Below are positions 45,861 to 56,440 of a DNA stretch of 64,000 nt, one piece after another. Each line of letters begins with the position of its first letter. Position 1 is the first letter of the stretch. The DNA comes from Macrotrachela quadricornifera (lineage: Eukaryota; Rotifera; Eurotatoria; Philodinida; Philodinidae), in NCBI GenBank assembly GCA_022393335.1, contig JAJEKB010021087.1:683435-747434 (forward strand). The letters run 5' to 3'. The notes beneath the pieces were generated by a model. The model worked only from the letters and a program-made list of their open reading frames with translations. It searched no databases and was not told the origin of the DNA. The translations under genes were made by a program, and so were the position numbers.

Positions 45861-46260
45861 TTATGATTGTAATAAAATAATAAATGAATGATTACAAAGA
45901 CAACATTTTTCACAATAATGACCTCGACATCTATTACATTCACGTAGCTCAGTAAGATAACTCTTTTTATTTATTTCTCTTTCGTTGAAATAATGATTTG
46001 AAATCGATTACATGAACAAAGATCATATGACGAATGAACATTTCTCATGTTTACCACAGCAAAAGCATTCACCATTTATTCAATTACATTTTAATTTAAA
46101 AGTAAATGATTTCAAATAATTGAATAATTCAATTCCATGTGAATTATGAACAATCGTTACATGCAGGATCAGGATTACAATGATGATGGCAAGTATGAAG
46201 AAAATTATTTTCAACTATTACATTTCTATGAACACAAAAATCTAAAACTTATTATATAGT
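45861..46260 (-). pseudogene. Cys/His-rich coding remnants
   Basis: Short minus-strand segments too broken for a single frame, yet strongly Cys-patterned, in order: VENNFLHTCHHHCNPDPACN, NGECFCCGKHEKCS, SYDLCSCNRF, and LTELRECNRCRGHYCEKCCL followed by a stop at 45861. Spacing of CxxC pairs suggests zinc-binding modules. Stops and frame changes separate them; they could be small exons of a multi-exon gene or a decayed one. Similar Cys/His words (YCHGEHETHHCHG) occur upstream near 46340. Not recognised further. Confidence 0.35.
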
Positions 46261-46759
46261 TCATAATCACATAAGGTATGATTGATTTTTAATATAAGTA
46301 AAGCCATGACAGTGATGTGTTTCGTGCTCACCGTGACAATAATGGATGATTTCAGATATTTTTCTCATTTCAAAATACATGTAAAAATTAGTAAAAGAAC
46401 ATTGAATGTTCTGATAAAAGAACAAGTTTTATTACGACAAAAAAGTGGTTTACTAATGTCGTTTACCATCAAATGAAGAATATTACTTTTTAATGCAGTC
46501 GAGCATTATGTAATAAAAGAACGATTATGATTTTTATTTGGACATCTTAAGTGTTTTTTAATTATTGGTATTTTAATTTTGATTGGTTCAGGATGATCTA
46601 AATATAGATATAGAATTCCCGAATTTTTTATATTGATCGTAATAAATTAATAGAGAAGGTACTCTATCTATATTGCCAGATTTTAGCATATAAAATTTTT
46701 ACTTTCACATATTAAAATCTCAAAAGCAACAAAAGTGCATAAAGAGCTTGATTATAGCT

Positions 46760-47857
46760 CTACGTACCTATTTTTCCTACTAGATGTACAGTTATTGAAC
46801 CATTACTATCAGTTACAATATATTTCGCTACAATCATTTTCATACCGGGCCATAAAATAATTTCTTTTGAAGTATTAGCTGTATAATCAGTCACCAATTT
46901 TCCATTTACAGATTCATAACTAATAAGCATTGTCTTTGCACCAGGATTTTTGTGCAGAAAATGTTGGATTACTTCGGCTGATAATGAACATGAACTGAGA
47001 GAAGAATAGACTGGTGATGAGTTTAAATTTTGTTTCAGTTTGAATCCTTCATCAAATAATGTTCCTTGCCAAATTTTTGTCTTTGCGTCAGGTAATTTAT
47101 CAAGTGCTGTTTTGAGTAATTTAAGATACTTAAACCATGGAATAAGTTTAGATCGATCTTGAGAATTCCATGCTGATTGTAAATGATCATAAAGACACAA
47201 CTCTTTCCATTTCATTGTATAGATGTAGATAGCAGCTGATTCGTCAAGAGTAAGATAATATTGTGATGGATAGTGACATTTCGTTTTAGCTTCGTTAATG
47301 TAATAAGATAATTGAGAAATTTTTCCATAAAAAGGTTTTAAAGCTTCTTCGAGTGGAAGAAGTGGTTCATTGAGATAGCCATCAATGAGTGTCAAAAGAT
47401 TGGTCGTGCTAATGTTAATTTTACTAAAGCGCTGCATTGCAAAGTCTTCTTGATTGATAGATGGAGTTCGATTTCTGTGCACATCAGAATTGGTTACATG
47501 TGATGTCATATTTTTGTTTTGATCAAATTTGGATACAATTGAAGTACTACGTGTATATACATCAGGTTTGGATACAGATGAGATAATGCTTATATGTTCA
47601 TCAAGTTTGGATATAGGTGAAGTACTGGTTCTGTGCATATCATGTTTGGATGCAGGCGTAGTACCGTGTGGGTGTACATAAAGTCTGGACGCAGGTGAAA
47701 TACTGCTTCTGTATGCATCGAATTTGGATACAGGTGAAATACTTCGTGTATGTTCATCGTGTTTAGGCACAGGTGAGGTATGGCTTCTACGTGCAGTAGG
47801 TTTAGGTGCAGACAGTATAACATCCTTCTTGCGACGACAACAGCATTTAGAACCCAT
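46760..47857 (-). CDS. ART-like ADP-ribosyltransferase, N-myristoylated, altered Arg
   Basis: The start at 47857 is preferred because it gives MGSKCCCRRKK, an N-myristoylation site (Gly2) with adjacent Cys for palmitoylation and a basic patch, so membrane anchoring is predicted; an upstream in-frame ATG (47902) would bury it. 365 residues. Residues 27-130 are eight 13-residue repeats (SPVSKFDxxRS type). Residues about 150-362 resemble eukaryotic arginine-specific ART domains, with LTLDESAAIYIYTMKW, PWFKYLKLLKTAL, a strand IWQGTL, a Ser block (VYSSLSSCS) and KEIILWPG. In the R-S-E triad, the position usually Arg (WRG) is Gln264 and the first Glu of ExE is Ser330, while Glu332 remains, so NAD binding and activity are doubtful. 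Single exon. Confidence 0.65.
   Translation of the reverse strand: MGSKCCCRRKKDVILSAPKPTARRSHTSPVPKHDEHTRSISPVSKFDAYRSSISPASRLYVHPHGTTPASKHDMHRTSTSPISKLDEHISIISSVSKPDVYTRSTSIVSKFDQNKNMTSHVTNSDVHRNRTPSINQEDFAMQRFSKINISTTNLLTLIDGYLNEPLLPLEEALKPFYGKISQLSYYINEAKTKCHYPSQYYLTLDESAAIYIYTMKWKELCLYDHLQSAWNSQDRSKLIPWFKYLKLLKTALDKLPDAKTKIWQGTLFDEGFKLKQNLNSSPVYSSLSSCSLSAEVIQHFLHKNPGAKTMLISYESVNGKLVTDYTANTSKEIILWPGMKMIVAKYIVTDSNGSITVHLVGKIGT
47620..47780 (-). repeat. 39-bp tandem repeats in the ART-like gene (core)
   Basis: Core of eight 39-bp units encoding 13-residue SPVSKxDxHxxST repeats; the whole array spans about 47468-47779. Copies are diverged in sequence but constant in length, so length is under constraint or the array is old. 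Confidence 0.7.
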
Positions 47858-48016
47858 CTTACTTGAAACAATGTAAAAATAATATATTGAATTGGTACGC
47901 AACTTTTGTCACTTTTTTTCTCGTAGCTTCCTAGAACAGTCAAGAAAATTCTACAAGTTTCCATACTAGGGGGTATACAAAGAGAGTGTAAATATTTTTC
48001 GAACAAAAATAAAACT

Positions 48017-48990
48017 ATGGATATACATACTGATCTCGAATTAGAAATGAAGATATCTCGTAAAGGGCTCCGAATGCTTCTGCTTCATGAATTCTGCCTG
48101 GGTCACAAAACAATGGAAGCAACAAGCAGCATCGGTTCAATCAGCTCAAGAACGGTAATTTCGAACTTGACGATTTACCTCATACTGGAAGATCACTAGA
48201 GATGGATATGGATCTCTGAAAGGAACTTATCGAAGAAGATACGAGATTGACTATATGATGTATAGCAGAGCGTCTTGAATGCTCTCATATTACAGTGGAA
48301 ACACCTCTGTACGAATTAGACAAAACGTGGAAATATGGAGTTTGAATATCATATGATTTATCATCACATCAGCTTCAACACAGAGTTGATACTTGTATGA
48401 AATTAATGACGTCTCATCGCAACTGTCAATGGCTTTACAATCTTATTACAGGCGATGAAGAAAGGGTGTTGCATGTTAATCATACGCACAAACGACACTG
48501 GCTAGGAGCTGAACCAAAAGGTGTAGCAACACCCAAGGGTGATCTTAATCAAAAAACGATTATGCTGAGCGTTTGGTAGGGAGTAAAAGGAATTCTTCAT
48601 TGGAAACTTCGTTCAACTAATTGCATTATCACAACTGATCTCTATTGCCGGCAAGTAGATCGGGTTGCAGCAAAACTTCAGAGGAAGTAGGATAGAAATT
48701 ATTTTTTGCATAACAATGCCATACCCCATGTTTCAAAATTGACGCGTGAAAATTTATTAAAAGTCGGATGGATTATGGTTCCACATTCTATTTTATTCTC
48801 CAGATTTTGCTCCTACGGACTACCATTTGAAGGAGAAAAAAGGTCGATGACGAAAACAATCTGAAAATGGACCTCCTCAACTTTTTTGACCAAAACTCGC
48901 TGAACTTCTACGAACATGAGATTCTTTCTCTACCAGAGCGTTGGCGACAAGTCATAGATAGTAATGGAGCATACATTGTTCAAAACTAGT
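48017..48990 (+). pseudogene. Dead mariner transposase
   Basis: Mos1-like mariner transposase readable across frames: MDIHTDLELEMK, LRMLLLHEFCLGHKTMEA, KELIEEDTRLTI, ERLECSH, HQLQHRVDTCMKLMTSHRN, LYNLITGDEERVLHVNHTHK, GVATPKGDLNQKTIMLSVW, DRVAAKLQRK, LHNNAIPHVSKLTRENLL, PTDYHL and MEHTLFK. The first catalytic Asp (TGDE) and the third (PTDYH, in a shifted frame) remain, but the second is Asn (HNNAIPH). At least five stops and three frameshifts are visible. It sits about 160 bp upstream of, and divergent from, the ART-like gene, so its insertion may have affected that promoter. Terminal repeats were not identified. Confidence 0.9.
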
Positions 48991-50582
48991 TGTATTCTTG
49001 ATATTAAAAAATAAAAATAAAATTTTCAAAAAAAGAAACAAAAAATTCTTACCAATCCAATAATATCGATTCTCTCCTACGAACTTACAAAAATAAAATT
49101 TATATAATAATTCTGCTTTTGTTCCGCCTACTTCAAACAGTTGAGGAGAAAGACAAACACTCTCTTTTCTTATTATATTTTGTATTATCGACGTCAGCTT
49201 TTTTATTGTATGTACTGTGTAAATACGAATAGAAGGCAACTATTGTTTTACTCATTTCATAAAGGAATATGAATCTATATTATAATACAAAAACTTTCAG
49301 TTCACAAACTTTTATATGATTGGTTACAGAACGAAAAAAAGTTCACATGTATATATATTTTACATTCAGGAACTCTTTTTTTTCATATAAATTAAAATCA
49401 ATTTTTCCTGCGATATTAGAGTCCAACAAAGGAAGAAAAGGCGATACTAACACACTCCTGAAGTACAATGAGAGTACAGGAAAGTAGAGTAGAAATCAAG
49501 AGAAAAACAAATGATTTCAATTGCTTAAAAATCAAAACTAAATCATGTAAAAAAGCACCTAGGTGGAAGATTCCAACCTCCGAATACGGTCAGGAATCGG
49601 TCGAAAATGGTGTATTCCAAGCATTTCGCAGGCTAGAAAACAGACAGATCGACAGCGTATCCTGTTGGAAAAAAAGGGAAAAGATACTGTTTCCCGCATC
49701 AACATTTAAAAGACTCTCTCAAAATAGTGAATCTTCTACAAAGACAAAGACCATTTGGAGAAACTCTCAATACATTATAACAATGAATCGTAATAATGCG
49801 TTATAATCAGATAAAATGCTAAAAAATGTCTTTTTCGTAGTTAAAAGCCTTCTGAGCCTCCTGAATGATTCGATTTAATTTGTATGTATCATGAATCCAA
49901 TGGAAAGGGAAAGTCTTATGTGATGTTAGTGTAGTAAAGTAATTGACATAAATTTCCTAGTCATATACTGTTGTAAAATGGTTTGTTTTTATAACTTTCT
50001 AATTAAAATATGATCCTAATCGATTTAAGTCGCATAATTTTGATCAATTTATAATATAATTTCAATTTCTAATGTTACTTTTTGGGCGTTGATTTTTGGC
50101 CAAATTTTTTATAGCAATGCGGTGTAAGAAAATGCTAAAAAAAGAGACACTATTTTTAATAAGAGATTGATTTATTACTGAAAACATCGTGCGGCTCAAC
50201 ACAGAACTGGAAATTCCTATTGTTAGTTCAGAACTTCCAAATATGATTGACAAAGATTGTACAATATTACATTGAAGATTAAATCAATAGTAAGCAACTT
50301 GACGACTGTTTACTTTATATTCATACAAATCAATATAGAGAATAATTTATTCTGACATAATTCATTTATTTTTCCATTTGCTCACATCAAATACAGTAAT
50401 GAAACGACTACGCCCAGAAATAAAGACGAAGAATGAAGAGAGAAATATAAAATGCAATATAATATTGACATTAAATGAATAACAAGTCGTTTTTGATTAT
50501 TCAAAAGATAAGCAACCATTCAAAATAAATAGAAGTGAAAAAGTACATTACAAATAGAACAAGCAAAATCTAGTTGTAAAAA
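48991..50582. other. Intergenic, no recognised gene
   Basis: Includes an open frame at 49468-49806 (112 codons, plus) of higher GC than its surroundings, basic and without a motif; it is not called. The remainder is AT-rich. Confidence 0.4.
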
Positions 50583-51458
50583 ATGGCCTCAAACAAAGTG
50601 ATACTCAATATAGGTGGAGAAAAATATACAACAAGTATAGAAACATTGACAGGACGTGATAAAGAAACATCTTTTTTTACGGAACTTTTTGCTCGTCAAT
50701 GGCAACTTGAACGTGATCCTAAGGACGATAGTCTTTTTATTGATCGTAATGGTAAACTTTTTGCTCATGTTCTTGAATATTTGCGTACGGGTACGGTACC
50801 ATCTCATGTGAAGAATGATTCATCTCTTTGTGAAAGTCTCATTAGTGAAGCTGATTATTTTCGTCTACCACAATTACAAAATCTTTTGGCTAAACCTACT
50901 TTTCCTGACAGTACTTTATTCGAAACTCAAGCACAAAAAGAGAAATTAAATGAATTTTATGGAAAAGCTGGTCAACAATGGGAACTTATTTATAAAGCAA
51001 CATGTGATGGTTTTGGTGCTAAAGCTTTTCATTCGAAATGTGATGGAAAATCACCAACAATGACTATTATTCAATCAGACAAAAAATTTCTATTTGGAGG
51101 TTACACTTCAGTACCCTGGTCATCAGGCAATTTTGTCTACAAAAAAGATACTCAGGCCTTCATATTCACATTAACTAATCCACATAACATACCACCAACT
51201 AAATATTCTATCAAGCCTGATTACGCTACAAATGCAGTAGTGCATCACAATGCACATGGTCCCGCATTCGGTGGTGGCTATTGTAGAGGTAGTGATATTG
51301 AACTGACTGGCAACAGCAACGCTACTAATGTCCATCCACGCAGTTCATCATCATTCCCTAATTGCTATGATGATACTACAGAAATGAAAAGCAAAACATT
51401 TACTGGTACGTCGGATTTTGTCGTTGCCGATTTCGAAGTATTCAAACTCGTTCAATGA
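50583..51458 (+). CDS. BTB/T1 (KCTD-like) plus TLDc domain protein
   Basis: 291 residues, single exon, starting MASNKVILNIGGEKYTTS. Residues about 5-105 are a potassium-channel tetramerisation-type BTB domain (LNIGGEKYTTSIETL, LFIDRNGKLFAHVLEYLRTG, EADYFRLPQLQNL), which oligomerises and often binds cullin-3. Residues about 115-290 are a TLDc domain (WELIYKATCDGFGAKAFHSK, GKSPTMTIIQSD, FLFGGYTSVPW, TGTSDFVVADFEVFKL). TLDc proteins are linked to oxidative-stress protection and V-ATPase binding, but the role of this combination is unknown. Both domains look complete and no lesion is seen. Flanking DNA is non-coding. Confidence 0.85.
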   Translation: MASNKVILNIGGEKYTTSIETLTGRDKETSFFTELFARQWQLERDPKDDSLFIDRNGKLFAHVLEYLRTGTVPSHVKNDSSLCESLISEADYFRLPQLQNLLAKPTFPDSTLFETQAQKEKLNEFYGKAGQQWELIYKATCDGFGAKAFHSKCDGKSPTMTIIQSDKKFLFGGYTSVPWSSGNFVYKKDTQAFIFTLTNPHNIPPTKYSIKPDYATNAVVHHNAHGPAFGGGYCRGSDIELTGNSNATNVHPRSSSSFPNCYDDTTEMKSKTFTGTSDFVVADFEVFKLVQ

Positions 51459-53305
51459 AACAAATTGAAAAACTTTTTCAACTAGACATTATATCATATA
51501 TCACATTTTCTTAACACAATATCTACTAACTTGGAAAATATATTTTCAGAAGGGAAGAACGCTGGAATTTCAAATAGAGTAAACATTGAATTTTATACCA
51601 AATGAAAGCCCGTCAAAAATGGGATTTATTAATACTAAATAATAAGGATTATGAAAAATTTTTAATATCAAATTTCCAGAAATTTTAGATTGTTTTTGCG
51701 GTAGAAAAGTGAAGTGGGAGTTATTTAAAAAATTTTAAAGTAATTTTTTTGTGATAAAAAATTCTTTGAGAAATTTTAAAAACATTTAAAAAAAGTCATA
51801 TTTTTACATGGAAGAAAAACACTCGATCTTTCAATAAAATGACCTATTTTTTTTATTATTTTTACTCCGTTAGGCGTTTCTTCAAAGAATTTGCTCATTA
51901 ATATTTGTCAATGATTAACCTTGTCTTTACGAGACCGTTTTTCATTATTATAAGACAACTTTTCCTAAATTAAATTCTATGAGATCTATTCGAGAAAATT
52001 TTTTGAAATGAATTCAATCTTATCCTAGTCCTATAGATAGTTTTTGCTCATCCTAATAAAGATTGTCTTTACAATGAAAATAATATGAAATAACAGTTTA
52101 GTTTCATAATCTTATAATTACGTTGGATTTTTAATAGACAGAATTCATATGATGGATAATCGATCACTCTAATCATTATACTATACAATCTGTGCTTCAA
52201 ACATTTTCTTATATTAATGACATCGTACAGTGTTAAGGTTAGAGAAAAGATGAATGAAGGTAGCGATTAGAGATTTTTAATTAAGATTTATTGATACATT
52301 AAACATTGCAATATTCATTTCGATTTGCAACAGATTGAAAGATGAAAGATGTGATAATGACAAAATTGTAATTAATATACGTTAATGATTTATGAATATA
52401 AGAAAACTGTCATATTCATTTCGATTTCTGACAGATACAAAAATAACGAATGCAATGATTAGAACGTTTTAATGAAGGTTTTTGCTTTTTGATAGACTAC
52501 GCCCATAAATAATTTGAATATTATTCATTTTGATTTGTAAGAGATAGGAAGATTATTATGGTCTGTTCGTTAACATGTGTTTAGATTTTATACATATACA
52601 CAAATTTTCATATTTATTTCGGTTGTGAATAAATAATATAAATGCCACGAAAATTAAGATCATATTGAATTATTGTTCATATAATTTCATCTATATTAAG
52701 CTCAAGAAGCTTTACAAGATAAACAAAACTAATGTCGGATTCTTTTTAAAGTATCAACGGCTATTGTTTGAATAAGTCTTGATCATTATGAGCTATCGAG
52801 CTGCGGTTTTCATTGCTCGATAGAGCAAGGTAAAGGACATCTACCTATATGAGATTCATTGAGATCGTGGCTATTTATCATGATTGTATCCGAATTCGAA
52901 TCTTCTTCAATGTCTCATTCCTACAATCTTTCGGGTCATTTCAGATCAAATTATATCATATTATAGCCCATATATGGTTCTATATATGGTATAATTTTCA
53001 GAATTTTTCATTGTGTCCTTGAAGAATAAGACATTCTACACTGAATGTCTTTGATATATTTTCGTACACGGAATAAGTGTTAATCACTAATATATATTCA
53101 CCTTTTCACTTGTGTAAAATTGACTAACGTCATTTGTCCTCTTTGGAGCACTTCTTGAAAGATAGTTACATTTGTATCCGTTATGATCGGGAGGTTCGAT
53201 CATAGTCAATCAAAGAGTATAGTCGCTTTTTTCATATATCATCAAACTAAAAGAAGTCGATAAAATAGAGAAGAATAAAAAATAATGAAAGATTGATGAT
53301 TGTAG
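51459..53305. other. Intergenic with weak periodic repeats
   Basis: No gene. Four loosely similar words (ATATTCATTTCGATTT and variants) recur at about 52310, 52410, 52518 and 52610, roughly every 100 bases, with AGATtgAaAGAT-like words after them. Confidence 0.4.
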
Positions 53306-54235
53306 TCAAGTATTGCCCATGCGTTCGCCATTGTCATATTCAAGCTCATCTCGATCTTGTTCTTCATATTCATCGTGATCATCATCATGATGTTCACTTT
53401 TGTCTTCATCTTTGTCCTGAGCTTCATTTTCATTTGCGTCTTGATCTCCATCTTTTTTCGACTTTGTGCACATGTTCGATATACTGCTGGCAGAGACTGA
53501 CGTCAATCATTTCGATGAATCCACATGACAATATTTCTATCTCTGGTGGATGCTGAAAAGAATAGCAGAATATGTTAACCAGTATAGCTTTTAGTGAGAT
53601 TCTGTATCAGACACAGAAATAAGATGTCTTGTGTTTTGGAACGTATTCTTTGAGACCTGCTCAATCAAGTTCAATCGGATTTAATGTACAATGCTTTACG
53701 AGTAGACGAAGTATTTGGAAATTGAATCGAGAAGCTACCGCATCAACCGTGAACCTTTTGGAAAGGTCATTGGTAAAACCTAATTCCAATAGCTGTGCCT
53801 TCGTCATTAATCCATCAAATTTAGTTTTATGTTGTTGAGGCCACTGCTTGATGTTATCATTGGGCCAGGATTATCGAGGTGGTTTAGCACCATCGCATAT
53901 TTCACAATGCCACATTCTATTATCAATAATAATGCGTACTTGAACTGGTTCGGGATGACGGCTACATAAATAAGTAGCTGCTCTGCGAATCCATTCGATG
54001 AAATAATCACTATTTATTGAATGTGCTTCGTCACATCGAAAGATATCGACCGTATGCTTGTCGAAACCTTGTTTTGAAATCATGGTGAAAATGGCAATTA
54101 TTTTGCCTTTGCCGATACTCTTTCTTGGACGATCCTCACCACGATCGCTCAACTAGATAGATTGTTTCTCTTCTCCGATGTTACATCATGGCAATAAATT
54201 TGAGCTCCAGCAGTGCGGAAACGGTTCAAGTTTAA
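53306..54235 (-). pseudogene. Dead relative of the 26-kb DDE transposase, lacking introns
   Basis: Read right to left: KLEPFRTAGAQIYCHD (first Asp region), EEKQSI, stop, LSDRGEDRPRKSIGKGK, an open stretch with FDKHTVDIFRCDEAHSINS and VRIIIDNRMWH (second Asp), KPPR, stop, then FQILRLLVKHCTLNPIELD (Glu), stop, LKEYVPKHK, then CQQYIEHVHKVEK and, after a frameshift, an acidic tail (HHDDDHDEYEEQDRDELEYD) ending at 53306. It aligns piece by piece with the intact transposase at 26691-28363. Sequence runs straight through the places where that gene has its second, third and fourth introns. The N-terminal third is missing; a fold-back element starts a few bases beyond the break. Confidence 0.8.
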
Positions 54236-54243
54236 AAAGAAGG

Positions 54244-54977
54244 AATGTCCATCCAAAAAGTCCGTGCGTGTGACTGTTTTTTGAATAACTTTTGTTAGAA
54301 ATAAGATAGAGACCTACGACTTTCGACGTTCGACAGCCAAGGTGAAGAGGCATCTTTTCACTAGCAAAGACTTTTCTGGGGCGCAATTTCGAAGTCGGTT
54401 TTGTAAAGAATCTTTAAAAAACAAACTGGATTTCCAAAAATTTGCATGGTGGCCTATTGATTTTTTTACATATTTGGAATGTCCATCAAAAACTGGGTTT
54501 ACTCATATACGTTCGGAACCTTTTCATGACGGTTAATCAAAACACCGTTTTTATCATTCAGTCTATTGCCTTTTTATGTTCTAATAACATTTTACAACTT
54601 CTAATGTTGCTTTCCATTGTCCAAGTAACATTTTGATTAACTTTATTTATTGATATGACCCAAGGGTAGAGGCTTTCGACGAATAAAAAATGTCATGAAA
54701 AGGTTCCGAACATATATGAGCAAACCCAGTTTTCGATGGAGATTCTACTATGTAAAAAAATCAATAGGCCACCATGCAAATTTTCGCAAGTCCAGTTTGT
54801 TTTTTAAAGATTCTTTACAAAACCGACTTCGGAATTGCACCCCAGAAAAGTCTTTGCTAGTGAAAAGATGCCTCTTCATCTTGGCTGCCGAACGCCGAAA
54901 ATTGCAGGTCTCTATCTTGTTCCTAATAAAAGTTATTCAAAAAACAGTCACACGCACGGACTTTTTGGATGGACATT
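54244..54977. mobile_element. Fold-back element with ~290-bp arms
   Basis: Inverted arms 54244-54535 and about 54690-54977, starting AATGTCCATCCAAAAAGTCC and ending in its complement. Arms share long blocks such as CGTGCGTGTGACTGTTTTTT and TGAAGAGGCATCTTTTCACT with about 5-8 percent mismatches. The centre (about 150 bp) is non-coding. No clear target duplication was seen. Open frames in the arms (54186-54386, 54342-54536, 54835-55074) are mirror-image artefacts. It lies at the broken end of the transposase relic. Confidence 0.75.
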
Positions 54978-55289
54978 AACAAACTCGGAAATCCAAAATG
55001 GGTTTCCAAAAAAACGGATTTTTTTTAGAGTGAAGAGATTGTTTTTATTTCAAATAACTGAGTTAACTGAATGAAAGAGTATTTCAAAGAGAATCTGAAT
55101 AATGAAATCTGAAACATACATTCTTCAATCGAAGTTGTTGGTTCGATATACGAAGTTACGATCAATTTTATCAATATTAAATACATGTAAGTTCCATTGG
55201 AATTATTATCACGAGCTATTAAATTTCACACATTACAAGATGTAATTCTCAAACGAGAACGAAAATTTAGACGATTTGTTGGTTTTAGA

Positions 55290-55442
55290 TCATTCTGTAT
55301 CAATCCATGATCTAGTCAAAATCAATTCATCGTTATCAAGTAATTGTTGTAAATGTTGCATTGTTATACATTTATCACCAACTTGTAAAGCTACTTTTGC
55401 AGACAATAGGCGATTTCTTAACTTTGTGACTACATGACAGTT
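55290..55442 (-). pseudogene. Unrecognised coding fragment
   Basis: About 50 residues in one open minus frame with natural composition (NCHVVTKLRNRLLSAKVALQ, then VGDKCITMQHLQQLLDNDEL), ending at a stop at 55290. No start, partner exon or domain was recognised. Possibly the last exon of a lost gene. Confidence 0.25.
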
Positions 55443-55473
55443 CAAACAAAGATTTTTGTTTTTGTATTTTTTA

Positions 55474-55665
55474 GATCAAATTATCATAGTATTTCTTCGC
55501 AACATCTCATGGCAAGGGTGTTGTGGATAGTGTGGGAAGAACGATTAAAAGTCTTATTTATTTGGGAAAATTAAGTGGAGAACAATGTATATCAGTAGCC
55601 GATTTTGTTTGTATTGATTAAACAAAAACAACTACAATTGAAATCGTCGAAATAGAACAATCTGT
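55474..55665 (+). pseudogene. Fragment with HGKG..VGRTIK motif
   Basis: After a TTTTTTAG acceptor-like site, the plus frame reads YFFATSHGKGVVDSVGRTIK, then SLIYLGKLSGEQCISVADFV, a stop, and TTTIEIVEIEQS. This resembles the W..FATSHGKG..DGIGGTVKR block of uncharacterised, transposon-associated animal proteins. The Trp expected before YFF is a TAG stop, and another stop follows ADFVCID, so it is dead. Recognition is from memory of the motif only. Confidence 0.35.
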
Positions 55666-56440
55666 GTTGTTATATTTATTGTTACTTGGTACACAGTTTT
55701 CACACATTGATTTGTCTGCTAGGAATGTCTCAAACTCTAATAGCAACTACTGTTGATTGCTCTGTTCAGACCATCTACTTTATTTTACAATTAGTTTGCA
55801 AAACGGATGATGTTACTGAACGAGAGGGGGGTTATAGTACAATAGTCGATCGAACTTGGTTAGGATTTGAGGTCGAACTAATAATACCACATTTGTTGAA
55901 TATTTATAATCTGTATTTCATACACATTATCGATTGTTAAGAAATTATCATTTCAGTTTTTGAGGCACTTTCGCTCCTTTTTTGTTGTTTTCATAGATTT
56001 AACAGGAAAATTGAAAGAAAAACGAATAACATTTCTTTTTTAATAGAAAGCAAATATTTTCATCGTTCATTTTTGCACAATGTCAAAATAAATTAATCAA
56101 GAAAGAAGAAAGTCGACAAGCATATCCATATCTACACATCCACTTTCATCCTTATATATTCTCACTTACACTGTCAAGATACAGTATTAAAAAACAAATT
56201 TAATATTGACATTAAAGATCAATAGAAAGCAACGGCTTTAAGAGGTTATATTGATAATCAACCTTGTCTCTTAAAAAAATATCAAGTATCTATTTTTGAA
56301 GGATTTAGTAATAAAAAAGATCAATAATTTATTGTACTTAAAAATTGAAGAATATTTGCTAAATTTACAGTCTCATCAGTCGTAGTTTTAAGATATAATC
56401 GCAACACAGAAGAAAATAAAATCATATGTAAAAGACAAAC

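Larger units (their letters stand above)
54978..56440. other. Intergenic with two coding remnants
   Basis: Apart from the fragments listed at 55290 and 55474 nothing is recognised. The 84-codon frame at 55686-55940 has no identifiable motif. Confidence 0.4.

Noticed and set aside
49468..49806. 112-codon basic frame
   Set aside because: No motif and no supporting exon; could not be told from chance.
53242..53556. His-rich plus frame (HIHRDHHHDVHF)
   Set aside because: It is the antisense of the acidic tail of the transposase relic.
54186..55074. Open frames in the fold-back element at 54244-54977
   Set aside because: They mirror each other because the arms are inverted repeats and show no protein motif.
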